From Sambucus nigra (taxonomy: Eukaryota; Streptophyta; Magnoliopsida; Dipsacales; Adoxaceae): a stretch of DNA of 64,000 nucleotides. The notes beneath the pieces were generated by a model. That model did no database searches. It was not told the DNA's origin and worked only from the letters and a program-made list of their open reading frames with translations. The translations under genes were made by a program, and so were the position numbers. This document shows positions 12,235 through 24,529 of this stretch, piece by piece (the first letter of the stretch is position 1; the number at the start of each line of letters is the position of its first letter). The stretch is from contig OX422217.1 in assembly GCA_949130495.1 (NCBI GenBank), positions 577,016,606 to 577,080,605 of the forward strand, given 5' to 3'.

Positions 12235-13450
12235 GCAAGTGTTTATCGAGCTAGATTTTATAGCATATATGATTCATGTTAATTTAGTTGATGGTTAAAT
12301 CATAATATCATGTAATTGGGATTGAAATTGGGAATTTATTCATGATTGTGGTATAGTAATTGCATGTGGTTGAATAACTATTGTACTGGGGATTAGAAAC
12401 CTAAATTTTATCTGTTGAAACCACGAAATCATATATGAGTTTAGTTGGTCATTAATGGTGATTATATGAAATTAGGGCTTGTTGAAGATTTGAGAAATTT
12501 ATCGAAATTCATGTTAAAATTTTAGGGATTTGAAGTTAAAAACGGATGGGAAAGTGTTCTAATACTAGGGGATATAGTTTAGAGTTGTTGAATTTGAATT
12601 AGGATGAGTTTTAAGTGATTTTGCTTTTGAATGAATTGGGAAAATGAAATTTTTGGAAGACATGGACGAACTCTGAATTCTCGTTCGAAGACCTGCCCAG
12701 GTCGTTCGAACGAGAATTCCAACGAGATTACTGACGAAATTTGGTTCATAGTCCGTTCGAAGTGAGATCCTCGCTCGAACGAGAATTCCCAAGTTCTAAT
12801 GAGATTTCAGAAATGAAAAAAAAAATCCTCGACGAGTTAAGATCCTTCTAGGTTAATTTAAGTGAGAGAATAGGACCTACGCTATTATGGAGTAGCTTCA
12901 TTTCATAGTCTAGTAGTGAGATGATTTGTGTAACTACTAAGGGAATGTGTTGGAGTGAGAGAGCCTGAAAGAGTATATACGATAGAGAGATAAATCGTAC
13001 AGTTAAAGTATTGTTCATAGTAGAGACGAAAATACTACATATAATTTGGGGATTTGGGTTCCATGAATGCCTACTGAATATGATATGTTGTGTGTATACT
13101 TATTGATTGAACTATTATGTGTATAACATACCTATGTTGCTTACTATCGGGTGGAGGTTTCACGTTGTGGACGATCATGCCTCGAGGAGCCTTCGGGTGG
13201 GATATTGATTTGTACCACTAGAGCATAGAACCTAGGTATGGGCTATATGTGAGAATGATAGTGATGACGGTCGTATGGGTGCGTAGGTATATGCATAGCC
13301 CATCGACTTGAAAATATGTTCGCCTCCAATATGTGTGTTTCTTTTGATGGTTCGCGAGAGATTGAACCTATAGTCCTTTATGCAATGAGCGATGCACCAG
13401 GACATGATAGCAAAGTATCCATGCACCGTAGTTGTGTCTCGGGGTGCAGT

Positions 13451-13513
<63 letters not shown>

Positions 13514-13953
13514 GAGTGTATGTATATATATAGTTGTGATTCTATCTACTATGTGAATTAAGTAAATAGGAATAATAATGAAATCGGAAATGAATTAAGT
13601 TGGTAAACACTTTACCTATATTAAATTGAAAGAGCGCTTATCCATGCTAAAAAGAAGTTGATTATAGGTATTATGTATATTGCGAGGGAAATACATGGGA
13701 AAAATATTGGGCTATGATTAGATGTTAGACTAGAAAGAACTAGTTAGAATGGGAATAGAAACTAGTAGGGTTTGATGGAACATTAGGTGTGCACATTAGA
13801 TGAAAGGTGAGCATCTTAAGTGAGTATGATAACCTAACATGATTAATATATGTGTTATAAACTCATTTTAAGCACTTGCTGATTTTTAAACAATTTTTAA
13901 CTCGAGCTCTGACCCGTTTTCTGAAAATCTCTTTTCTTGTCAAATTATTTTAG
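12235..13953 (+). other. Candidate LTR-embedded GC-AG intron (5' LTR)
   Basis: AAAAG|GCAAGTGT at the left edge fits the donor consensus of GC-AG introns (AG|GCAAGT). CTGAC at 13,909-13,913, then a pyrimidine-rich run, then TTTTAG|GTGCCC gives a good branch point and acceptor about 40 nt later. Predicted length is 1,719 nt. The 3' LTR preserves all three signals. Confidence 0.45.
12684..12779. repeat. TTCGAA-palindrome cluster in 5' LTR
   Basis: TTCGAA at 12,684, 12,705 and 12,756 and CTCGAA at 12,774, with arms such as CTCG...CGAG that partly pair with each other. Offset from the LTR start is about 1,120-1,215 bp. The corresponding cluster in the 3' LTR is at about 22,717-22,830, where the first unit has decayed to ATTCGAA. 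Confidence 0.8.
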
Positions 13954-14461
13954 GTGCCCAACCACAGGGACACCAAGCAAAGGAATTCCATTCACTCGAG
14001 GAGCTGTAGCTGTTATGGAAGTTACAGGACCTTGGTAGTACATGCCTCTATGTCTATCATTTCTTCCTTTTGAGTTACTTCATCATTTAGGGCATGTTTC
14101 CCCTTTTCTATTCAGATATTCAGAGATTTTGGATTTAGTTATTTACTTTAGTCATTTGTTGAGTTTATTTCTATTGGATTATTGTATTTGGGACTTAGAC
14201 TGGAATTTTTTTCGCCAGTTTCAATTATTATTGTAGTTTTATATGAGCTTAATGTGAATGGTGAATGTTTAATTATTTCGTAACCTAGTTTTATATAAAT
14301 TAAAAGATAAAATTTTGACATCAACCTTTTTAAATATTAGGTGGCTTGTATTTAATAAAAAAGTTTTTGATAGTGATGCATAATCTGAACCAACTAGATA
14401 TTCTGATTTAATTTAATAAAGGACTGATCACCCAGTATTTAATTAGGCGGGGTGTCATAGG

Positions 14462-14473
14462 TGGTATCAGAGC
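14462..14473 (+). other. Primer binding site (initiator tRNA-Met type)
   Basis: TGGTATCAGAGC, the classical plant primer-binding sequence complementary to the 3' end of initiator tRNA-Met, lies 2 nt after the 5' LTR end. It fixes the orientation of the element. Confidence 0.9.
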
Positions 14474-17400
14474 ATCAGGTTCTAGAATCCTTTAGGATCT
14501 GTACGGCTTATTATGCTTTTAGCATTCCCTCTTTATTTGAAATAGAGCCCTATTTTTAGGATTGTTGATTCCTATGGTGAGATTTCATTCTCCTCCTGTA
14601 ATATATACATTAGTGAATTTTAATTGCGTTCGGTTGTGTTCGCGTGTCGAACAATGAAGCATGACAGGCGAGGACTGTTTGGAGGACAGCAGGAGGCAGA
14701 GCTCAGTTGAGGTTGTATAGTATTTTTTAGGATGATGATCGTCGTCAAGGTCACACCTATTATAGCACGGGAAATTAGGACTGTAAAGACTACTGGGGTG
14801 CAGTATATGATTTTCAAGAACCTCTGTAGTAGGAAGTGGTGCCAAATTAGGCTCACCCATCGTGGTTAGAATGGGAGAGAGACAGACGGGACTTTGAAGA
14901 GGACCATGTGTGGAATTATATAAATACGGATATTGTGTGTGTTAGCCAACGAAAGTGAAAAATTTGGGGTAAAATATCCAAAGGCTTGGGCATATGGTGG
15001 AGAGTGGTTAACCGGAAGTGAAAATTTGGGGTAAAATTTTTCTTGGCTCGTAAGAGCAAAGTTATAATGGTGAGAGTCAACCACCACATTTAGAATTGAA
15101 ATGTTGTGTTAATGGAAGGATCTTAAGTATGGTTTTACCGCAAGTTCCTTCACCAGATGTTCAGGATAAGATGTGAACGTTGTTCTGAACTCAGCACAGG
15201 AAGGTCGGACAGAGGTCCATTTGTGAAAATGAATTTAATTATTTAGCGAATTTTGTACCAGATGAAGTAGGTACAATGGAGAAGGGGATTTTAAGTGGGA
15301 AATTGACTCGTAAGAAGAGTTGCCAACACTTAAGGGGAATTCTGCTTGGAAGGCCGATGCAGATAGTGACAATGTCGTGTTTGATCAATAGAGAGGTTAA
15401 TGCTTCTTTATGTGGGGGGCTAAAAGAATTAAAAAATTTAGTCGGAGAGTAAGACAGGGTGAAACGGTGTTAGTGAAGCATCACAAGGGGGAGACCCATC
15501 AAAGGACCCATTAAAATGATTTGGAGAGTGGAATTATTACCAAGTGATTGTGAATTCAGTCGGGGTTGTTGAGGCTAGCAGTGTATTCCTTAAGACCAGC
15601 AGAACTAAGGGAACAACAGGAGTAGCCATCAGAGTTGGGACTACCAGAGTCCGAGAGAAGAGCAACCTTAATATGGTCATTATGACCGAGAATAAGTGGA
15701 TTATACATAAAAGTATTTTTGTGGAAAGTTGAACCACATGCATTAGTTTTTCCTGGAGCGAGTAAGAACAAGAGTATGGTGCATAGTGAGGGTAATGATT
15801 AAGGTAGTTTTTGTTTTTGTTCAAATAAGCGTGTTATGTTCGGGAACCATTTGAGCAACCAGGGTGATTGGTAAGGTAGAAAATATGAATTTTATCCTCG
15901 GAGGAGGAAGTATGTTTTATGTGACTCACATGAGTCACGGTACTTTGATTTGCGCTAGATTCGCATGCAAGATGAGTTTAGAGTATATATCGATAACATT
16001 ATTATTGTGTGTATGTTTTCCTCTGTTTAGCAGGGTTATATCTGGTGTCATCGCGGGCGAGGGAGTGTATTGATAGTGGTATATATTTTATTGAGATTAA
16101 TCATTTTAGTGATGTGTTGTACGAGCATGACATTGTTTTGGATAAGGATTTATAGTGATGGTTAGAATGATAGTGGGCAGTTATTGCAAGGCTATCGGGG
16201 TTGCTACTCTAGGGCATGATGTCTTGTTCTGGTGATGCCTCACTTGAGAGAGGGTCGAGCCCGCATCTATATTATCTTATTAAAGGGACTTCGGAGAGTA
16301 TAGTTGTCTCGAGATGTTTTACCCCGGTGTGTAGGGTCTTTATTGATATGATTCGAGATTTATTAGGCTTCCTGTCGAGCGAAGAGATTTTGCTTGTTGT
16401 CATGTTTAGCTCTCAGGACTTGGTGATAAGAAGATCTCATTGTTATGTCACTCCTTTAGAGGCATGGGAGTTGAGAGTTATACTTACATGTCTGAGGATG
16501 AAAATTTGAGAATCATGGTTGTGTTCGAGGTTTAAGAAATTCGATTACCATTAATGTTGAGTGATAGTGCATTTGAAGGGGGGAGTTCCTTGTGCAAATA
16601 TAATGGCTAGAGGAGATATATATTTTAGGTCATGAGATGGAAATTTAGGGGTACGTCCTATGGACTGAGGGCTTAACGGATTTCGATGATCGACAATGCT
16701 AGGTAGTAGTGTATCGGGAGGTTCCTTATTTGGATTTCGCTTTGTGAGACATCCCACGCATGAAACTTAGCGTCAGGTTAGAAGTAGGGAAATGTTTGGT
16801 CATTAGTCCATGAGTCTATTATCTCGGTCATTATAGAAGTATGTAGTTATAATTGTAAGTTGGAAGTTATATTATGATATAAGGCCAGTGGAGTTGGTTG
16901 TGCGATGTGGAAGCATTGAAATTTTTTTTTACCACCACGAGTCGAAGGGTGGAAAGATGTTAAGGAGAATTTAAAATTTCAATTTCTGGGGTGATTAAGA
17001 ATACCCAGTATTTATAACCACGTTGTCGATGCAGGGGCAATAAAGAATTGGGTTTTATGTGTGAAGCATATGTGATGTTTACGCAAGTACGCACGGTTTA
17101 TAGGGTGTGTGGGCGCCCTGGTTAGCTGATGTTAGAATCGTCCGAGTTAAAGGGGCGTGGAAATGGATGTGTGAAATATATGCCTGTGGGGCTGACATAA
17201 TGAAGTGGAAGTGGTAGAGTGGATTAAGCATCGTGTAAGAAGGATGATAATCCATACATATGTGTGCGATCAGAGTAGCACACCCAAATTTGGTTGAAAG
17301 GTTCCGAGAAGCCATTTAAAAAGGGATATCTCTTGAGAAGAGGAAAACTTAACTATTATAAAAATTTGGAGCGAAGTCCTACCCAGTCAAATATTGAGAG

Positions 17401-18735
17401 TGACTTGAGCGTAAATATAATGATGATGTCAATAAGGTATAAAGATTCCAGAAGTCCACATCGTCACGAAAAGTGCACGATTCAGAACTTTTGTTATACC
17501 CGAGGGGAGAAGGAAAGTATTGAGTACCGCTTAACATGAGACACTATAAGTGGAAATCGGTGTTGAGCGGGACATAGTGAGTAGTCTCTACGTGAACCAC
17601 TCATAGATAGAAATCGGTTGGAGCAAGATGATCAACCAAAAAACTTTGTATCAAGCCAACGATTCCAGTAATGGAAGGAGGCAGTCAAGATGGTATTTTT
17701 TGTTGATGGGTTGCCAACCTCAAGATAAGGTCACGATTTCCTTCGAATGTGTGGAACAAGTTGACAAAAAAGGGTAAGTAATTGTTATTCCTTTGGGGTG
17801 AGTTACACTATTAGATGGTGTACCTCACCTTTTTTCTGAAAAGAAGGATTGCGCCGGTTCGTGGTCCTGCCCAGTATGGTTGTAAACCAGGATGAGATCT
17901 TTGAACCCCACATCCAATATGGGATTTAAGCAAGCAGTGGATATGAAGTTTTGTTCTGAGCAGGTCATATCACCTATAGCCCGAGGAGTAGGCGGAAGGT
18001 GTTTAACAACTAGTGAAGCTGCATAAATGTGATTTTGGAATCACTGTAATTATTTCATTTTCATAACTGATATAGATGGTATGTGAAGTATAGTACAGTA
18101 TGGGAGAAGATATTACCTAATGGTAGAGTTGTGTTTAAACACTCGTACCTGTTTGTTGTGAACAAGGTGCTTATTGCGATTTTGTGTGGAAAAACCTTAA
18201 CCATTCTCCCTCTGGTTGTTTAGAGGTGAGCGGATAATCAGAAATTTTGGATTGGTCGAGAGTTATAATCTGATGACTAAAGTGGAATAACCACAAACGG
18301 TCTTAGGTGGTTTTTGACCGCCGTAAGAGTTACGTCTCCAGGAACCGAGATTTGAAGGACTGACAATAGTGGTCAGATGTTCATATGGTTTCTCTCAGGA
18401 TGGGAGTTTTGTGTTTAGATGAATATATGAAGTTGGCATGTAGTGATGTACGGTCTTCCAGTATATTGAGATACTAGGGACAAAGATGTATAGGCTCGTC
18501 TTATTCAAATGTGGTGGGTGGGAGCACAATGTGAGGTGCTGTCATTGAGATGTGAATTTATAACTGATGAATAATGTCAGAATCAAAAGAGTCAAACAAG
18601 CTTGTTATGAAGCTGGGACTATAATAAACGAGCCTTACTTTGAAGTTAGTTTTGAGTACTAGAAGATACGGTGTTGTAAGATCCTCAGTCTTAGTAGCGG
18701 TTGTATATGAATTTCGGGGATAAATTCCATTATTA

Positions 18736-18745
18736 TGGGGGAGTA
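18736..18745 (+). other. Polypurine tract before the 3' LTR
   Basis: TGGGGGAGTA immediately precedes TGTAATACCC at 18,746. It is the expected plus-strand priming site and comparable with TTAGGGAGAAGTA (minus strand) before the LTR at 31,664. Confidence 0.75.
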
Positions 18746-19959
18746 TGTAATACCCAGTATTTTTGAAAGATTTTATTTTAATTATGGAATTAGGATTAAT
18801 TAATTTAAATGGAGAAATTTATTTATAATTAATTCGAATTTAATTAAATAATTACTAGTGTGACTAGAGTTAGTATGTATTGGTGATAATTATGTTGAAT
18901 ATTACTTAGCGAGTAAAGTAATATATGATTACGAAAAATATTATTATGGTCGGGAGTGAAAAATACGGCAATTGCAATACACAGTTGGGACGCGCGTGTG
19001 AGTTGTGTCGGTATTACTTTATTGGGTTAAAAAGATAATTTATTTTTAAGTAACGCGTATGATCATTTCGAGTGCGCTGATGAGTTCGAAAGGGTAGAGA
19101 TAGTCAGAAAACCCTACTCAAGTGTTTTATTTGGATTTCGGGACAATTTAGGCCAAACCGACACCCCGAACGGGTATTTTGGGCTTTTGAGATTTTATAG
19201 AATTAAAATGGACGAAAATAGATAATTAAAAGGGAATTGTACGTGGGTATATATTATCCGTCAGTTTTCAAATCTGAGAGAGAGAGAACCAAAGAGGGAG
19301 AAGAAGAACTCCATAGGTGCCCTGGGATAAAGCCTCAAGCTCTCACACCAATGCGTAGATCGTGAAGAGAGGATCACTCTGTAACAACCCTCACGTTTGA
19401 TAGCATATTTTATATTTATTTACTATGTGTAGTAATTAATTATAAAATGAAAGATGTTGAGTAAATATTTATTTAATATGAGAAAGGTTAATATTTACTG
19501 AAATGTTGTATGATTACCTGATGAGTAGGTAAAAATATCCATGTGGTGATTTATGGTGTCATAAGATATAAAATGACATTTTGGTTTAATGAGAAATCGG
19601 AACTTAAAATGAGTTATAAAATTTTCAAATGATAATTTGGAGGGTGTAGTTAGTCCCGGTAGGTGCGAGACAGTCAAAATAAGTGCCATATTGTATTTTG
19701 GCATTTCGGACACTTTTGACTGGTTATAGCTTAAGTGCAGTGCTATTTTTATATCGCGTATTAGACATTTAAGTGCGCTCTTTAGACTTAAGCCCCGTTT
19801 TATTTTTCCCCAACCCCATTTCTACTCTTCCTTTTCTTTCAAAATTGAGCCCTAGAGAGAGAGAGAGAGAAGGAGAAAGAAGAGAGCTTTGGAGAAAAGA
19901 GAGTTTGGAGCTTGGATTGTTGCCTCCACCAAATCAAATTTGAATTTTGCAAGATCAAG

Positions 19960-21779
19960 GCAAGTAACTTACTTGCTATAGTATGATTTAAGTGGATTAA
20001 TTAGCATAATTTGTTGTGGATTGTTATGATTTAGTTTAGTTAGGGTTTTGTTATATTATTTGGGTATTGACCCTTTGAAATTGATTTGGATGATAAATGT
20101 TGTTGTTTATGGTAATTAGACATATTTGTGGTGTATTAGTTCCATTAAATGTCATGGGCTTTGATTGTTGGTAGAAGAATTTAGGAGGCTAGGTCTACTA
20201 TGACCGGTCGACCGCGGTTACCAGACCGGTCGACCGGGCCTTCGGGAAAAGGCATACTGCTTTCTTTCAAAGGCATAAAATTGAGGCGCGTTCGACCGCG
20301 TCCCCCTTACCGGTCGACCGGCCCTGCCAAAGTGAGTTTTCTGCTTTTCTTCTAAGGCATAAATGTGAGGCGCGGTCGACCGTGGTCTTGGAATCCGGTC
20401 GACCGGTCCCCTGTTTTCTTCCCAAAGTTTTACTTTTGCTTTTAAATCTTTTCTTATCATAGGGACTTAGGGACCTTCTTGAATGAAGTAAACTTTGGCT
20501 TTTAGAGTCCTAGTTGAGTCTGGTTGTCACCCTAGAGTGGAATGGATTTCACTTGGGGTTAAGTCCAGAGGAGGGGGTGTTCCAAAGTGATGTTTAGGCA
20601 TCACTCTTTTTGTTACTTCTTAATAGGAGGATAGGGGTTGTAGGCCCATGTTTGGAGACTTAAAGGGGATTATCAAGATTTTATGAACTTGGGGACTTGT
20701 AGGTTCATAATGATCATTTGGAGATTTAGTCGAAACTTGTAAATTGAGGAATATTAATGACGATATTAGAGGGGAACTAGGTTCGCATAATGAACCCAAA
20801 TGCTTAAAGATGATAGGTTCAATTAAAATGGACCCAAATTGTGTTAATGATGATTGGTTCAAATAGAAGGAACCCAGTTGTTTAATAATGATAGGTTCAA
20901 ATAAAAAGAACTAATCACATGGGTAATGGAAATGGAAATTGGTAATGAATATTGAATATGATAATGAGATTTAAAATGTAAATGTTAATTTACTGTTACA
21001 CACCTCTCTAAATGACATCATAAGGGAAGTTCGCGCGCATGGTGATGCCCCCTGGCTAATAAATGCAGGGTGGATATAGTCCTAGGCCATGTGAGCGTTT
21101 ATTATATATATATTTTCTGCGATGGGTAGGAGATTCCGGGTATGGTCTTGACTATCCCGCAGGCACATGGCCGCTTCCCGGCGTCCTGTGTTGTAGGATC
21201 CCAGGTTGTCTTATGATAGGCCCTAGAAGATGATGGTCATTTAGGGGCGCGCACAGTGGGGAAACCCGGACGGGCGGTCTTAGAATCGTTATATGTATAT
21301 GAATATAACTATATTTTCATCAAGTGGGACTTGATGGTTGTTAAACGCCACAAAGAGCGTATGATAAATGCCACAAAGAGCATAGATATGTGCCATAAAG
21401 AGCACGGGAATGAGATTTATGAAATATGTGCCATAAAGTGCACTTAATATTAATGGTATTCCTATTAAGGAATGGAAAGATGAAATGGAAATATAATTAA
21501 CTATGGAAGTTAATAAATGGTTTTATTCCTATTAAGGAATACACAAGGTAAATGGAAATTTGAAATGAGGAAAGGTTTTAAATTTCAGTTATTACTTTTC
21601 TTTCTTTCATGTAAATGACACTTCATCATTTAATTAAATTGTAATGTAAATTTATCATCCTTATCATTCATGCATAACTGTTCATTCTTATCATGCTTTT
21701 TATTTCTTCTGGTGATCATATAGAACCCGGCCCTAACCGGTTTACTTTCCTTGTCGTATATATTATTGTATCCGCTCAG
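19960..21779 (+). other. Candidate LTR-embedded GC-AG intron (nested solo LTR)
   Basis: Donor-like CAAG|GCAAGTAACTT (AGGCAAGT at 19,958-19,965), branch-like CTAAC at 21,733-21,737, acceptor CCGCTCAG|GTACTCC (AG at 21,778-21,779); 1,820 nt. The preceding purine-rich stretch (GAGAGAGAGA, GGAGAAAGAAGAGAG) looks like a plant 5' leader. Confidence 0.45.
20204..20405. repeat. GGTCGACC-palindrome cluster, tandemly arranged
   Basis: Several CCGGTCGACCGG-type palindromes alternate with less perfect partners in about 75-bp units (GGCATA... TTTTCTT... GAGGCGCG-TCGACCG). The block is much more GC-rich than its surroundings. Offset from the solo-LTR start is about 825-1,025 bp. Confidence 0.8.
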
Positions 21780-22278
21780 GTACTCCCCCGCAAGGACGCC
21801 AGTCTTGATGTTCCCATTCCATTGCTTTCGACGAGCTGTAAGATTTTGCGGGTTATTACAGGACATTGTATTAGACGCTCTCATCTTTGTATTCTAGATA
21901 TGATCGGGTCTTTTCATCGGGCGTGTGGCCCAAACATTTGTACTTGTTTAATGAATGTATTATATATAGATATTTAAATTGTTTTACTTTATTGTATTAT
22001 ATATATTCGTGTGGAATTCCACTTATTTATCAGATGGGGTTGTTTTAAATTTAAATTTTTACTGCATTTTAAATTTCTAAACTTTTTGGCAACCCGTTTT
22101 CTGATGTTTTGGGCGGTTTTCCCGTATACTCAGTTTATATTTTGTGATGCTGAGAATGATATCCATCCATGATTCCTGTTACATTTGGGTATCGGGCCGA
22201 CCACCCCTTATCTCGGATCTCAGGTTGTCACACACTCCTATACCAGTTTCATTCACCGAATCAGAAGTTCACAAAAAG

Positions 22279-23496
22279 GCAAGTGTTTATCTTGCTAGAT
22301 TTTATAGCATATATGATTCATATTAATTTAGTTGATAATCATAATATCATGTAATTGGGATTGAAATTGAAATTGGGAATTTATTCATGATTGTGGTATA
22401 GTAATTGCATGTAGTTGAATAACTATTGTACTGGGGATTAGAAACCTGAATTTTATCTGTTGAAACCACGAAATCATATATGAGTTTAGTTGGTCATTAA
22501 TGGTGATTATATGAAATTAGGGCTTGTTGAAGATTTGAGAAATTTATCGAAATTCATGTTAAAATTTTAGGGATTTGAAGTTAAAAAAGGATGGGAAAGT
22601 GTTCTAATACTAGGGGATATAGTTTAGAGTTGTTGAATTTGAATTAGGATAAGTTTTAAGTGATTTTGCTCTTGAATGAATTGGGAAAATGAAATTTTTG
22701 GAAGACATGGACGAACTCTAAATTCTCATTCGAAGACCTTCCCAGGTCGTTCGAACGAGAATTCAAACGAGGTTACTAACGAAATTTGGTTCATAGTCCG
22801 TTCGAAGTGAGATCCTCGCTCGAACGAGAATTCCCAGCTTCTAACGAGATTTCATAAATGAAAATTTTTGCCCGGACGAGTTAAAGTCCTTCTAGGTTAA
22901 TTCAAGTAAGAGAATAGGACCTACGCTATTATGGAGTAGCTTCATTTCATAGTCTAGTAGTGAGATGTTTTGTGTAACTACTAAGGGAATGTGTTGGAGT
23001 GAGAGAGCCTTAAAGAGTATATACGATAGAGAAATAAATCGTACGATTAAAGTATTGTGCGTAGTAGAGACGATAATACTACATATAAATTTGGGGGTTT
23101 GGGTTGCGTGAATACCTACTGAATATGATAAGTTGTGTGTATAATTATTGATTGAACTATTATGTGTATAACATACCTATGCTGCTTGCTATCAGGTGGA
23201 GGTTGCACGTTGTGGATGATCACGCCTTGAGGAGCCTTCGGGTGGGATACTGATTTTTACTAGTAGAGCATAGAACCTCGGTACGGGCTTATCTGTGAGA
23301 ATGATAGTGACGACGGTCGTATGGGTGTGTAAGTATGTGCATAGACCATGGGCTTGGAACTATGTTCGCCTCCAATATGTGTGTTTATTTTGATGGTTCA
23401 CGAGAGATTGAACATATAGTCCTTTATGCAAAGAGCGATGCACCAGGACATGATAGCAGAGTATGCATGCACCATAGCTGTGTCTCGGGGTGCAGT

Positions 23497-23571
<75 letters not shown>

Positions 23572-24010
23572 GAGTGGATGTGTATATATGCTTATGATAC
23601 TATCTACTATGTGAATTAAGTAGATAGGAATAATAATGAAATCGGAAATGGACTAAGGGTGTAAAAACTGTACCTATATTAAATTGAAAGAGCGCTTGTC
23701 CATGCTAAAGATAAGTTGATTATCGGTATTTTGTATATTGCGAGGGAAATACATGGGAACAATATTGGGCTATGATTAGATGGTAAAGTGGAAAGAACTA
23801 GTTTGAATGGGAATAGAAACTAGTGGGGTTTGATGGAACATTAGGCATGCACATTAGATGAGAGGTGAGCATCTCAAGTGAGTACAATAACCTAACATGA
23901 TTAATATATGTGATATAAACTCATTTTAAGCACTTGCTGATTTTTAAACTATTTTCAACTCGAACTCTGACCGTTTTCTGCAAATCTATTTTCCTGTCAA
24001 ACTATTTTAG
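22279..24010 (+). other. Candidate LTR-embedded GC-AG intron (3' LTR)
   Basis: AGGCAAGT at 22,277-22,284, CTGAC at 23,967-23,971 and TATTTTAG|GTGCCC (AG at 24,009-24,010); 1,732 nt. All three signals survive about 6% divergence from the 5' LTR. Confidence 0.45.
23503..23568. repeat. (TA)n microsatellite in 3' LTR
   Basis: Homologous to 13,457-13,511 in the 5' LTR but about 12 bp longer. The two copies have drifted in length since insertion. Confidence 0.95.
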
Positions 24011-24529
24011 GTGCCCAGCCACATGGACACCAAGCATAGGAGTTCCATTCACTCGACGAGCTGTAGCTGTTGTGGAAATTACCGGACCTTAATAGTAGAC
24101 GCCTCTATGTCTATCATTTCTTCCTTTTGAGTTGCTTCATTAGTTAAGGCATGTTTCCCCTTTTCTATTCAAATATTCAGAGATTTTGGATTCAGTTATT
24201 TACTTCATTCACTTGTTGAGTTTATTTCTGTTGGATTATCGTATTTGGGACTTAGACTGGAAATATTTTCTTCAGTTTCATTTGTTATTGCAGTTATTTC
24301 CTATTATATGAGATTGATGTGAATGGTGAATGATTAATTATTTCATAACCTAGTTTTATATAAATTAAAAGATAAGATTTTGACATCAACCTTTTTAAAT
24401 ATTAGGTGGTTAGTATTTAATAATAAAGTTTTCGACAGTGATGCATAATCTGAACCAACTAGATATTCTGATTTAATTTAATAAAGGATTGATCACCCGG
24501 TATTTAATTAGGCGGGGTGTCACAGATCT

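Larger units (their letters stand above)
11562..14459 (+). repeat. 5' LTR of the 11.5-24.5 kb element
   Basis: Starts TGTAATAACCCG and ends GGCGGGGTGTCATA; the final dinucleotide is TA here where the 3' LTR has CA. Features in order: U3-like AT-rich start; leader-like sequence around 12,090-12,230; donor-like AGGCAAGT at 12,233-12,240; TTCGAA cluster at 12,684-12,779; TA microsatellite at 13,457-13,511; CTGAC at 13,909-13,913; TTTTAG|GTGCCC at 13,948-13,959. Confidence 0.9.
14460..18745 (+). pseudogene. Degenerate gag-pol interior of the chromovirus-like element
   Basis: At 4.29 kb it is somewhat short for a gag-pol interior and no frame exceeds about 100 codons. A weak footprint at 16,216-16,560 may be reverse transcriptase: a frame reads ILLVVMFSS, then ELRVILTCLRMKI and, past a stop, RFKKFDY. 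That spacing recalls the segment after the YIDD box in gypsy RTs (VVVFIDDIL ... HLR.VL..LR...L...KF.KC.F). The 3' end (18,711-18,745) ends in a GGGGGA purine tract next to the LTR. The interior also holds the 16,700-16,772 segment shared with 381-592. I treat it as an ancient, heavily mutated copy. Confidence 0.5.
19380..22232 (+). mobile_element. Solo LTR (2.85 kb) nested in the 3' LTR
   Basis: Starts TGTAACAACCC and ends GGTTGTCACA, with CACTC duplicated on both sides (19,375-19,379 and 22,233-22,237). The host LTR continues on both sides in register with the 5' LTR. A leader-like region (19,790-19,960) has a GA microsatellite, then CAAGGCAAGTAAC, a TCGA-palindrome block at 20,204-20,405 and an acceptor-like CCGCTCAG|GTACTCC. 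It represents a different subfamily from its host, as the sequences align only at these motifs. Confidence 0.9.
11562..24524 (+). mobile_element. Complete but decayed chromovirus-like LTR retrotransposon
   Basis: Two LTRs (11,562-14,459 and 18,746-24,524, the latter holding an insertion) flank a 4.29-kb interior. GATCT flanks the whole at 11,557-11,561 and 24,525-24,529. Corrected for the nested solo LTR, the LTRs are 2,898 and about 2,921 bp. I count about 14 differences over the first 235 bp, roughly 6%, so the insertion is not recent. The end of the interior (AATTTCGGGGATAAATTCC, then a purine run) resembles the 3' end of Tekay/Del-type chromoviruses and the matching position of the minus-strand element at 31,665-31,690. 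No intact gag or pol frame remains. Confidence 0.85.
18746..24524 (+). repeat. 3' LTR, interrupted by a solo LTR
   Basis: Starts TGTAATACCCAG and ends GGCGGGGTGTCACA. It collinearly matches the 5' LTR except for the insertion at 19,380-22,232. It includes TATATATT at about 19,245, a possible TATA box that is eroded in the 5' copy. Confidence 0.9.

Noticed and set aside
13316..13561. Frames with IYIYIYIY runs at 13,316-13,561 and 23,335-23,619
   Set aside because: Translations of (TA)n microsatellites within LTRs.
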